A stretch of DNA of 64,000 nt from Mycolicibacterium goodii (GTDB taxonomy: Bacteria > Actinomycetota > Actinomycetes > Mycobacteriales > Mycobacteriaceae): assembly GCF_001187505.1 (NCBI RefSeq), contig NZ_CP012150.1, positions 3,162,001-3,226,000 of the forward strand, written 5' to 3'. The position numbers and the translations under genes were made by a program. Shown here in pieces: positions 57,528 through 64,000 of this stretch. The notes below the pieces were generated by a model. It saw nothing but the letters and a program-made list of their open reading frames with translations, did no database searches and was not told the DNA's origin. Within the stretch, counting starts at the first letter, position 1, and the number at the start of each line of letters is the position of its first letter.

Positions 57528-58697
57528 GTGTCGGAATTGGTGCGTACCCCTCAAGTGGTCATCGAAGACGCCGAGATTTTTGCCGCGCACGAAGGCGGAA
57601 AACTCAATGTCGAGTTGATGTCCCCGTTGGACACCCAACGCGCGTTGTCCATCGCCTATACCCCCGGTGTGGCCCAGGTCAGCCGCGCGATCGCCGCGGA
57701 TGCGACGCTGGCCGACAAGTACACGTGGGCCAACCGTCTGGTCGCGGTCGTCAGCGACGGCAGTGCCGTGCTCGGTCTCGGTGACATCGGAGCGGCGGCA
57801 TCGCTTCCGGTCATGGAGGGCAAGGCCGCGTTGTTCAAGACGTTCGGCGGCCTGAATTCCATCCCGATCGTGCTGGACACCAAGGATCCCGACGAGATCG
57901 TCGAGACCCTGATCCGGCTGCGCCCCACGTTCGGCGCGGTGAATCTGGAGGACATCTCGGCGCCGCGCTGTTTCGAGATCGAGCGCCGCGTGATCGAGGC
58001 GCTGGACTGCCCGGTGATGCACGACGATCAGCACGGCACGGCCATCGTGGTGCTGGCCGCGCTGCTCGGTGCGGTCAAGGTGCTCGACCGTGACCTTCCC
58101 AGCCTGAAGGTCGTGGTCTCCGGGGCAGGCGCCGCGGGCGTCGCATGCACCAACATCCTGCTCAACGCCGGCATCACCGACATCGTCGTGCTGGACAGCA
58201 AGGGCATCGTCTCGGGCGGCCGCAGCGATCTCAACGAGTTCAAGGCCGACCTCGCCGGGCGTACCAATCCGCGGGGACTGACCGGCGGACTGGCCGAGGC
58301 GCTCGCGGGCGCCGACGTGTTCCTCGGTGTGTCGGCCGGCCTGGTGCCCGAGGAACTCATCGCGACAATGGCGCCCAAGGGCATCGTGTTCGCGCTGTCC
58401 AACCCGGATCCGGAGATCCACCCGGATGCCGCGCGCAAGCATGCCGCGGTGGTCGCGACCGGCCGCAGCGACTTCCCGAACCAGATCAACAATGTGCTGG
58501 CGTTCCCCGGGGTGTTCCGCGGCGCGCTCGACGCGGGTGCGCGCCGGATCACCGAGGAGATGAAAGTCGCTGCCGCGCATGCGATTTTCTCGGTGGTCGG
58601 CGACGACATCGCGGTGGACAACATCGTGCCGAGCGCGCTCGATCCGCGGGTGGGTCCGGCTGTGGCGGCCGCGGTGGCCGAGGCTGCCGGGGTCTGA
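57528..58697 (+). CDS. NAD(P)-dependent malic enzyme, short bacterial type
   Basis: The 389-residue oxidoreductive decarboxylase converts malate to pyruvate, CO2 and NAD(P)H. Visible: ALSIAYTPGVAQVSRAI (catalytic Tyr), VVSDGSAVLGLGDIG, MEGKAALFKTFGG (catalytic Lys), AVNLEDISAPRCFEIE (metal Glu and Asp), VMHDDQHGTAIVV (metal Asp), VVSGAGAAGVACTNILL (Rossmann glycines) and FALSNPDPEIHP. It has no C-terminal phosphotransacetylase domain. It occupies the place held by mdh (Rv1240) in M. tuberculosis, so malate oxidation may follow a different route here; that comparison is from memory. Confidence 0.92.
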   Translation: MSELVRTPQVVIEDAEIFAAHEGGKLNVELMSPLDTQRALSIAYTPGVAQVSRAIAADATLADKYTWANRLVAVVSDGSAVLGLGDIGAAASLPVMEGKAALFKTFGGLNSIPIVLDTKDPDEIVETLIRLRPTFGAVNLEDISAPRCFEIERRVIEALDCPVMHDDQHGTAIVVLAALLGAVKVLDRDLPSLKVVVSGAGAAGVACTNILLNAGITDIVVLDSKGIVSGGRSDLNEFKADLAGRTNPRGLTGGLAEALAGADVFLGVSAGLVPEELIATMAPKGIVFALSNPDPEIHPDAARKHAAVVATGRSDFPNQINNVLAFPGVFRGALDAGARRITEEMKVAAAHAIFSVVGDDIAVDNIVPSALDPRVGPAVAAAVAEAAGV

Positions 58698-58705
58698 GCG
58701 GGTTC

Positions 58706-59548
58706 ATGCGCCGCATCGTGGTCTCGGCCGTCCTGGTGGTGCTGGCGCTGATCGTGGCCGGCTGCGGCGGACCCTCGGGCCCGCCGCCCATCCCGGTCGG
58801 CGCGGCCCCCGGCGCCGAGTCGGCGCTGATCGGTCACCTGTATGCGGCGGCGCTGCGGTACTACGGCTCACCGGCGGAGGTGGTCGAGACCGACGAGGGA
58901 CTCGGCGCGCTGGATTCGGCGCAGGTGACGGTGCTGCCCGGCTTCACCGGGCAGTTGCTGGTCGCGCTGAACCCCGGCGCGTCGGCGCGGGCCGACGAAC
59001 AGGTGTACCGCGATCTGCTCTCGGCGCTGCCGGAAGGCGTCGCGGCGGGCGATTACACGACGTCGGCGCAGGACAAGCCCGCGCTCGTGGTGACCGAGGC
59101 GACCACGAAGCGCTGGGGTGGCACCGATCTGGCCGCGTTGGGTCGCCACTGTGCCGCGGTGCGGCCGGGTGCGGTGGCCGGTGCGCAAGTGCCGACTGCG
59201 ATCGGCCAGTGCACACCGGCGGTGCCGGTGCGCTTCGATGACGAGGACAAGCTCTTCGCGGCGCTGGACGCGGGGAAGATCGACGCGGCATGGGCGCGGA
59301 CCGCCGACCCGGACATCCCGTCGCAGCTGGTGGTGCTCGCCGACCGGACGGCGCTGATCCGCGCCGAGAACCTGGTTCCGCTGTACCGGCGCAATGAACT
59401 CGACGAGCGCCAGATCCGCGCCCTCAACGAGATCGCCGGGGTGCTCGACACCGGTTCACTGGCCGATATGCGGCGCAAGGTCGCCGATGGCGCCGATCCC
59501 GGCGCGGTGGCCGACGAGTTCCTGCAGGCCAACCCGCTCGGCCACTGA
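58706..59548 (+). CDS. lpqZ: LpqZ-like substrate-binding lipoprotein (glycine betaine/choline type)
   Basis: The 280-residue lipoprotein has a signal peptide ending at LIVAGCGG and a type II substrate-binding domain of the OpuAC/glycine betaine class: ALIGHLYAAALRYYGSPAEV, DSAQVTVLPGFTGQLLVAL, TDLAALGRHCAAV, KIDAAWARTADPDIPSQLVV, and a C-terminal helix with LNEIAGVLDTGSLADMRRKV. No permease or ATPase lies nearby, so its transporter, if any, is elsewhere. Corresponds to Rv1244. ATG 58706, 8 bp after the malic enzyme gene. Confidence 0.88.
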   Translation: MRRIVVSAVLVVLALIVAGCGGPSGPPPIPVGAAPGAESALIGHLYAAALRYYGSPAEVVETDEGLGALDSAQVTVLPGFTGQLLVALNPGASARADEQVYRDLLSALPEGVAAGDYTTSAQDKPALVVTEATTKRWGGTDLAALGRHCAAVRPGAVAGAQVPTAIGQCTPAVPVRFDDEDKLFAALDAGKIDAAWARTADPDIPSQLVVLADRTALIRAENLVPLYRRNELDERQIRALNEIAGVLDTGSLADMRRKVADGADPGAVADEFLQANPLGH

Positions 59549-59563
59549 CAGCTCGGCGACAGC

Positions 59564-60388
59564 TCAGCGCGGCATGGCCCGTTTGGTGACGGCGGAGAAC
59601 AGCCGCTGGTAACCCGATCCGGTGATCCGCACGATGATGTCGAGCACCTTGGCGTCGGGCCCGACGAGCACGCGGGCCTTGTTCTTGCGCACGCCGTCGA
59701 GAATGATCGCGGCGGCCCGCTGCGGTGTGGTGTTGGCGAGCTTCTTGTCGAAGGCCTCGGCGAGTTCTTTGGCGTCGAGACCCTCGGCCGCGGTGGCGTT
59801 GCGGGCGATCGCGGTCTTGATGCCGCCCGGGTGCACCGTGGTGACCTTGACGGGATGCTTGGCCACCGCCATCTCCTGGCGCAGTGCCTCGGTGAACCCG
59901 CGCACCGCGAACTTCGCCGAGTTGTAGGCGGCCTGGCCGGGCACCGAGAACAGGCCGAACACGCTCGACACGTTGATCACGTGCCCGTCGCCGGAGGCGA
60001 TGAGATGCGGCAGGAACGCCTTGGTGCCGTTGACCACACCCCAGAAGTCCACGTCCATCACCCGCTCGATGTCCTTGAACTCGGATATCTCGATGTCGCC
60101 GGTGAACGCGATGCCCGCGTTGTTGTAGATCTGGTTGACCGTGCCGTAGTGCTCCTTGACCGCGTCGGCGTAGGCCAGGAACGCCTCGCGTTCGGTCACG
60201 TCGAGCCGGTCGGCCTTCACCGGGGCGCCGATGGCCTTGAGCCGTTCCTCGGTCGCGGCGAGGCCTTCGGTGTCGACGTCGCTGATCGCCAGTTTGGCTC
60301 CCGAGCGGCCCAGTTCGATGGCCAGCGCCTGCCCGATACCGCTTCCGGCGCCGGTGACGACGGCGACTTTCCCGGCGAAGCCCTCCAT
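59564..60388 (-). CDS. Short-chain dehydrogenase/reductase
   Basis: The 274-residue classical SDR has AVVTGAGSGIGQALAIELG (TGxxxGxG, about 9-18), ISDVDTEGL (acidic residue, favours NAD(H)), QIYNNAGIAF (NNAG), VINVSSVFGLFSVPGQAAYN with the Ser-Tyr-x3-Lys triad completed by AAYNSAKFAV, and VHPGGIKTAIARN. ATG 60388 lies 7 nt after GGAG. Corresponds to Rv1245c. Substrate unknown. Convergent with lpqZ. Confidence 0.92.
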   Translation of the reverse strand: MEGFAGKVAVVTGAGSGIGQALAIELGRSGAKLAISDVDTEGLAATEERLKAIGAPVKADRLDVTEREAFLAYADAVKEHYGTVNQIYNNAGIAFTGDIEISEFKDIERVMDVDFWGVVNGTKAFLPHLIASGDGHVINVSSVFGLFSVPGQAAYNSAKFAVRGFTEALRQEMAVAKHPVKVTTVHPGGIKTAIARNATAAEGLDAKELAEAFDKKLANTTPQRAAAIILDGVRKNKARVLVGPDAKVLDIIVRITGSGYQRLFSAVTKRAMPR

Positions 60389-60465
60389 ACCCACACTCCT
60401 TGTGTCGTTCGACGTGTGTCAACGAAGCCAGCGTAACCGGTACCGCGGGTCCCGCCTACACGGGC

Positions 60466-60726
60466 TTAGGACGCCGCGGCCTTTGCCGGCCGCCACACCT
60501 CGGCGAGGTGTGCCAGCGGCACGCCGAGTGCGTCGCTGAGTCCGACGATGGTGCCGAACGCGGGGGAGGGCAGGCGCCCGGTCTCGATCTTGCGCAGCGT
60601 CTCCGGCGAGATGCCTGCCGACGCGGCGACCTCTTCGAGGGTGCGCGCCCCCCGCGCGGCGCGCAGCGTGCGGCCGAGTCGGCGTCCGGCGGCGACCTGT
60701 TCGGGGGTGAGCGGGGTGCGGACCAC
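60466..60726 (-). CDS. Small XRE-family HTH regulator
   Basis: The 86-residue protein is almost only an HTH domain: GRRLGRTLRAARGARTLEEV, AASAGISPETLRKIETGRLP (HTH with recognition helix) and LSDALGVPLAHLAEVW. GTG 60726 is chosen because TACCGT lies 6 nt before it; the longer frame to 61350 is not real. It is divergent from methionine aminopeptidase across a 69-bp gap holding two GGTATTT-type palindromes, so it probably represses itself and perhaps map. Confidence 0.86.
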   Translation of the reverse strand: MVRTPLTPEQVAAGRRLGRTLRAARGARTLEEVAASAGISPETLRKIETGRLPSPAFGTIVGLSDALGVPLAHLAEVWRPAKAAAS

Positions 60727-60738
60727 GGGTCCACGGTA
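60727..60738 (-). promoter_or_regulatory. -10 element for the leaderless XRE gene
   Basis: TACCGT on the minus strand (plus 60733-60738), 6 nt before GTG 60726. Confidence 0.5.
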
Positions 60739-60743
60739 TCGCT

Positions 60744-60779
60744 GGTATTTAAATACCGCTAGGGTGGTATAGAAATACC
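60744..60779. promoter_or_regulatory. Paired XRE operators between the regulator and map
   Basis: GGTATTTAAATACC (60744-60757) is a perfect 14-bp palindrome. GGTATAGAAATACC (60766-60779) is the same site with two changes, centres 22 bp apart (two helical turns). A further half-site GGTATC lies at 60735-60740. The sites sit between the XRE -10 and the map start and could control both. Confidence 0.75.
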
Positions 60780-60795
60780 GATGCGAAAGAGGCAC

Positions 60796-61557
60796 ATGAT
60801 CGAACTGAAAACCCCCGCCGAGATCGACAAGATGCGGACCACCGGCCGCTTCGTGGCCGAGGTGCTCGGTGAACTCGGCAGCATGGCAGCCGTCGGGGTC
60901 AACCTGATGGACCTCGAACACCGCGCCCGCGACATGGTCGCCGATCGCGGCGCGACGTCCTGCTACTGGGACTACCACCCGTCGTTCGGGTCGGGCCCGT
61001 TCCGCAACGTGATCTGCCTGTCGGTGAACGACGCTGTGCTGCATGGACTTCCGCACAGCTATGTGCTGCGCGACGGTGACGTGCTGAGCCTGGACTTCGC
61101 GGTCTCCATCGACGGCTGGGTCGCCGACGCCGCCCGCACCGTGATCGTCGGAACCCCCGACCCGGAGGACGAACGTCTGGTGCGGGCGACGCGCGAGGCG
61201 CTGGCGGCGGGCACCGCGGCCGCCGTGCCGGGCAACCGGCTCGGCGACATCTCCGCGGCCATCGGCGCCGTCGCCGCCGACTACGGCTATCCCGTCAACC
61301 TCGAGTTCGGCGGCCACGGCCTCGGCCGCACGATGCACGAGGATCCGCACGTCCCCAACCGGGGCAAACCCGGACGCGGTATGCGGCTGCGGGAGGGGAT
61401 GACGCTGGCACTCGAACCCTGGTTCGCGCGCACCACCGACCGCATCAAGTTCGACCGCGACGGCTGGACCATCCGGTCGGCCGATGGTTCACGCACCGCC
61501 CACACCGAGAACACCGTGGCGATCACGGCCGACGGTCCGCTGGTGCTGACGGCGTGA
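60796..61557 (+). CDS. map: Methionine aminopeptidase, type I
   Basis: The 253-residue enzyme removes N-terminal Met from new proteins. Metal ligands are visible in order: Asp in LSLDFAVSIDGWVADAARTV (two Asp), His in GGHGLGRTMHEDPHVPN, Glu in MTLALEPWF and Glu in AHTENTVAIT; substrate His in VLHGLPHSY. ATG 60796 has AAAGAGG just upstream; ATG 60781 is an alternative. It has no N-terminal SH3-binding zinc extension. It is an additional or paralogous Map whose control by an XRE regulator is unusual. Confidence 0.93.
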   Translation: MIELKTPAEIDKMRTTGRFVAEVLGELGSMAAVGVNLMDLEHRARDMVADRGATSCYWDYHPSFGSGPFRNVICLSVNDAVLHGLPHSYVLRDGDVLSLDFAVSIDGWVADAARTVIVGTPDPEDERLVRATREALAAGTAAAVPGNRLGDISAAIGAVAADYGYPVNLEFGGHGLGRTMHEDPHVPNRGKPGRGMRLREGMTLALEPWFARTTDRIKFDRDGWTIRSADGSRTAHTENTVAITADGPLVLTA

Positions 61558-61558
61558 A

Positions 61559-62869
61559 TCAGTGCTCCGGGCGCAGCAGCAGCGTGGCGATCACGCTGAT
61601 GACGGCCGTTGCCACCAGATAACCGCAGGCGTACCACGGCCTGCCGCCGCCCGCGGCGATCAGTGAGGTCAGGATCAGCGGGGTCAGACCCGAGGCGTAC
61701 ACACCGGAGAGCTGGTACACCGTCGACAGGCCCGTGTAGCGGCTGCGGGTCGGGAACAGTGAGGCATACAGCGTGCCCTGGGCGCCGTAGAACAGCGCAT
61801 GGATCACGCCGAACGCCAGGATCATGCCCACCGCGTACGCCGCGATGCTGCCGGTGTTGAACAACGCGAACGCCGGGAACACGATCACGCCGTACGCCGC
61901 GATGCCCGCCGCGTACACCGTGCGCGGGCTGAACCGGTCGGCGAGCACACCCGACACCGGCAGCAGGACCGCCATCAGCAGCGCGGCCACGGTCACGACG
62001 GTCAACACCGCGACCTTGTCGAGCTTCAGCGTCGTCGTCGCGTACGCGATCGTGAAGACGCCCCAGGTGTTGAACGCCGCGCCCTCACCCCAGCGCGACA
62101 GCAGACCGAGGATCGTCGAGCGGAGCACCGGCGGCCTGAACACGTCGCGCACCGGAACCGCCGAGCGGTCGTCCTCGCGCTGAACCCGCTCGAAGGCCGG
62201 GGTCTCGGCGACGCGGAAGCGCACCACCACACCGAAGATCACCAGCACGATGCTGATCAGGAACGCGATGCGCCAGCCGTAGGACAAGAACGCCTCCGCC
62301 GACAGCACGAGCTGCAGGACGACGAACACCGCGGTGCCCAGCGCCAGCCCAAGCGCCAGGCCGATCTGCGGGATGCTGCCGAACAGGCCGCGGCGGTTAC
62401 CCGGGCTGTGCTCGACGGCCAGCAGCACCGCACCCGCCCATTCGCCGCCGAGCGCGAACCCCTGCACGATGCGCAGCACCAGCAGCAGGATCGGTGCGAG
62501 CACCCCCATCTGCGCGGCGGTCGGCAGGAAGCCCATCAACGCGGTGGCCACGCCCATCAACAGCATGGTCAGCGCGAGGGTCTTCTTGCGGCCGATGCGG
62601 TCGCCGACATGACCGAACACGAATCCGCCGATCGGGCGCACCACGAAGCCCACCGCGAACGTCGCGAACGCGAGCATGGTCCCGACCAACGAGCTCTGGT
62701 CGGGGAAGAACGCGTGGTTGAACACGAGGCTCGCGGCGGTCGCGTACAGGAAGAAGTCGTACCACTCGATCGTCGTGCCGACCACACTCGCCGCGACGGC
62801 GGTGCGGACGGTCTTCTTCTCGTCAGGTGTCCGGGGCGCTCCGTCGACCAGATCTGCGGTGACAGTCAT
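61559..62869 (-). CDS. MFS transporter, metabolite:H+ symporter (MHS) type
   Basis: The 436-residue transporter has 12 membrane helices. MHS-type features: VVGTTIEWYDFFLYATAASL (first helix), FVVRPIGGFVFGHVGDRIGR (loop 2-3 motif), ALGGEWAGAVLLAVEHSPGN and RFRVAETPAFERV. The family imports proline/betaine, shikimate, alpha-ketoglutarate, citrate and similar acids; the substrate here is not known. ATG 62869 is used in place of TTG 62884. Downstream of kgd on the same strand, with a strong hairpin between. Confidence 0.9.
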   Translation of the reverse strand: MTVTADLVDGAPRTPDEKKTVRTAVAASVVGTTIEWYDFFLYATAASLVFNHAFFPDQSSLVGTMLAFATFAVGFVVRPIGGFVFGHVGDRIGRKKTLALTMLLMGVATALMGFLPTAAQMGVLAPILLLVLRIVQGFALGGEWAGAVLLAVEHSPGNRRGLFGSIPQIGLALGLALGTAVFVVLQLVLSAEAFLSYGWRIAFLISIVLVIFGVVVRFRVAETPAFERVQREDDRSAVPVRDVFRPPVLRSTILGLLSRWGEGAAFNTWGVFTIAYATTTLKLDKVAVLTVVTVAALLMAVLLPVSGVLADRFSPRTVYAAGIAAYGVIVFPAFALFNTGSIAAYAVGMILAFGVIHALFYGAQGTLYASLFPTRSRYTGLSTVYQLSGVYASGLTPLILTSLIAAGGGRPWYACGYLVATAVISVIATLLLRPEH

Positions 62870-62890
62870 GCGCGGTCGATCCAAGAAATA

Positions 62891-62928
62891 GGCACCCTAG
62901 TTGGTTAATGCAAACCAACCAGGGTGCC
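62891..62928 (-). terminator. Hairpin terminator after kgd
   Basis: GGCACCCTAGTTGGTT (62891-62906) and AACCAACCAGGGTGCC (62913-62928) form a 16-bp stem with one mismatch and a 6-nt loop. On the minus strand it is followed by a T-rich tail (TATTTCTT), as expected for ending kgd transcription before the transporter gene. Confidence 0.8.
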
Positions 62929-62965
62929 TATGGTTACGCGCGGGGTGATCGCAAGTCGGCGCAGG

Positions 62966-64000
62966 TCAGGCGAACGCTGTGTCGAGGATCTCCTGCTGCT
63001 CCACGGCATGCACCTTCGACGAACCCGACGACGGCGCCGACATCGCGCGCCGCGAGATGCGCTTGAGGCCGGTGAAGTGGTCCGGCAGCATCTCGGGGAG
63101 CGTCAAACCGAAGGACGGCCACGCGCCCTGGTTGGCCGGCTCCTCCTGCACCCAGAACTTCTCCTTGACGTTCGGGTACCGGTCGAGCGTCTCGGCGAGC
63201 CTGCGGCGCGGCAGCGGCGCGAGCTGCTCGATGCGCACGATCGCGATGTCCTCGCGGTTCTCCTTGGCCTTGCGCGCGGCCAGCTCGTAGTACAGCTTGC
63301 CGCTGGTCAGCAGCACGCGGGTGACCTTGTTGCGGTCGCCCTCGCCGTCGGTGTACATCGGCTCCTCGAGCACCGAGCGGAACTTGCTCTCGGTGAAGTC
63401 GCGGATGTCGCTGACGGCGGCCTTGTTGCGCAGCATCGACTTGGGCGTGAACACGATCAGCGGGCGCTGGATGCCGTCCTTGCCGTGCCTGCGCAGCAGG
63501 TGGAAGTAGTTCGCCGGGGTCGACGGCATCGAGATCGTCATCGAACCCTCGGCCCACAGCTGCAGGAAACGCTCGATGCGTCCCGAGGTGTGGTCGGGAC
63601 CCTGACCCTCGTGGCCGTGCGGCAGCAGCAGCACGACGTCGGAGAGCTGACCCCATTTGGCCTCACCCGAGCTGATGAACTCGTCGATGATCGACTGCGC
63701 GCCGTTGACGAAATCGCCGAACTGCGCCTCCCACAACACCATCGCGTCGGGGTTGCCCACCGAATAGCCGTATTCGAAGCCCACCGCCGCGAACTCGCTG
63801 AGCGCGGAGTTGTACACCAGGAACTTGCCGCCGGTCGGCGTGCCGTCGGTGTTGGTGGCCAGCAGCTGCAGCGGCGTGAATTCCTCGCCGGTCTTGCGGT
63901 CGACGATCACCGCGTGGCGCTGGGTGAACGTGCCGCGCTGGGTGTCCTGCCCGGACAGCCGCACCAGCTTGCCCTCGGCGATCAGCGACCCGAGCGCGAG
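62966..64000 (-). CDS. kgd: Multifunctional 2-oxoglutarate decarboxylase/dehydrogenase E1, C-terminal part (partial)
   Basis: 345 C-terminal codons are present; the gene continues beyond the right edge. Recognisable E1o elements: [20 protein letters not shown] (active-site loop), [68 protein letters not shown] and the closing [14 protein letters not shown]. In mycobacteria Kgd is a fusion of a succinyltransferase-like domain with a ThDP-dependent E1 and serves the oxidative TCA branch, controlled by GarA. Stop at 62966-62968. Confidence 0.96.
   Translation of the reverse strand, partial: LALGSLIAEGKLVRLSGQDTQRGTFTQRHAVIVDRKTGEEFTPLQLLATNTDGTPTGGKFLVYNSALSEFAAVGFEYGYSVGNPDAMVLWEAQFGDFVNGAQSIIDEFISSGEAKWGQLSDVVLLLPHGHEGQGPDHTSGRIERFLQLWAEGSMTISMPSTPANYFHLLRRHGKDGIQRPLIVFTPKSMLRNKAAVSDIRDFTESKFRSVLEEPMYTDGEGDRNKVTRVLLTSGKLYYELAARKAKENREDIAIVRIEQLAPLPRRRLAETLDRYPNVKEKFWVQEEPANQGAWPSFGLTLPEMLPDHFTGLKRISRRAMSAPSSGSSKVHAVEQQEILDTAFA

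Noticed and set aside
61619..62869. Plus-strand long frame antisense to the MHS transporter (rich in Arg, His and Gln)
   Set aside because: Composition is that of an antisense shadow; the minus strand encodes an intact 12-helix transporter.

Overview
The window looks like a stretch of the chromosome of a fast-growing mycobacterium (Mycolicibacterium, most like M. smegmatis). The evidence is high GC, frequent GTG starts, chains of 4-bp stop/start overlaps, and a gene order that matches the M. tuberculosis Rv1201c-Rv1248c backbone: dapD, dapE, an AAA-type regulator, LOG protein, fadD6, folP2, gpgS, a DivIVA-like gene, tag, DUF3117, glgM, glgC, an ABC efflux pump with its TetR, an O-methyltransferase, sigE, rseA, htrA, tatB, mrp, a lytic transglycosylase, DUF1003, an MgtE-N/CBS protein, lpqY-sugABC, corA, lpqZ, a short-chain dehydrogenase and kgd (cut by the right edge). 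The Rv correspondences come from memory of that genome, not from a search.

Layout. 1-3164: tail of a sulfatase, a small membrane protein, a DUF222/HNH (13E12-type) endonuclease and an NTF2-like lipoprotein. 3171-6940: divergent dapD/dapE (lysine/diaminopimelate synthesis) and an ABC-F ATPase with a leader that may act as an attenuator. 6921-18262: an accessory island, all on the minus strand and visibly less GC-rich in its middle. It holds an EspC-like protein with a type VII secretion YxxxD motif, a 766-residue protein with a WXG100-like N-terminus, at least six related lipoproteins, one lipoprotein that carries the C-terminal domain of the 766-residue protein, and several broken copies. A 154-bp direct repeat 3,270 bp apart shows that the island grew by duplication and deletion. 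Its right end coincides with the 3' end of an AAA/LuxR-like regulator that has no C-terminal HTH.

18257-43066: conserved backbone for methylglucose lipopolysaccharide and glycogen/maltose-1-phosphate metabolism (gpgS, glgM, glgC), drug efflux, and the SigE envelope-stress system with RseA, HtrA and TatB. 43231-48213: the LpqY-SugABC trehalose importer with an added SUFU-domain gene. 48218-56318: a GntR regulator divergent from a tightly coupled seven-gene operon (IMPase-like phosphatase, small membrane protein, Na+/solute symporter, M20 amidohydrolase, amidase and two aminoglycoside-phosphotransferase-fold kinases). This looks like a complete import-and-breakdown route for an unidentified amide or ureide substrate. 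56330-64000: CorA, a malic enzyme, LpqZ, an SDR, an XRE regulator with paired operators facing methionine aminopeptidase, an MHS-family transporter, and the C-terminal third of kgd.

About fourteen genes have a TANNNT -10 hexamer only 6-8 nt before the start codon, the pattern expected of leaderless mycobacterial transcripts; several start choices below rest on it. No tRNA, rRNA, CRISPR array, insertion sequence or integrase was seen.
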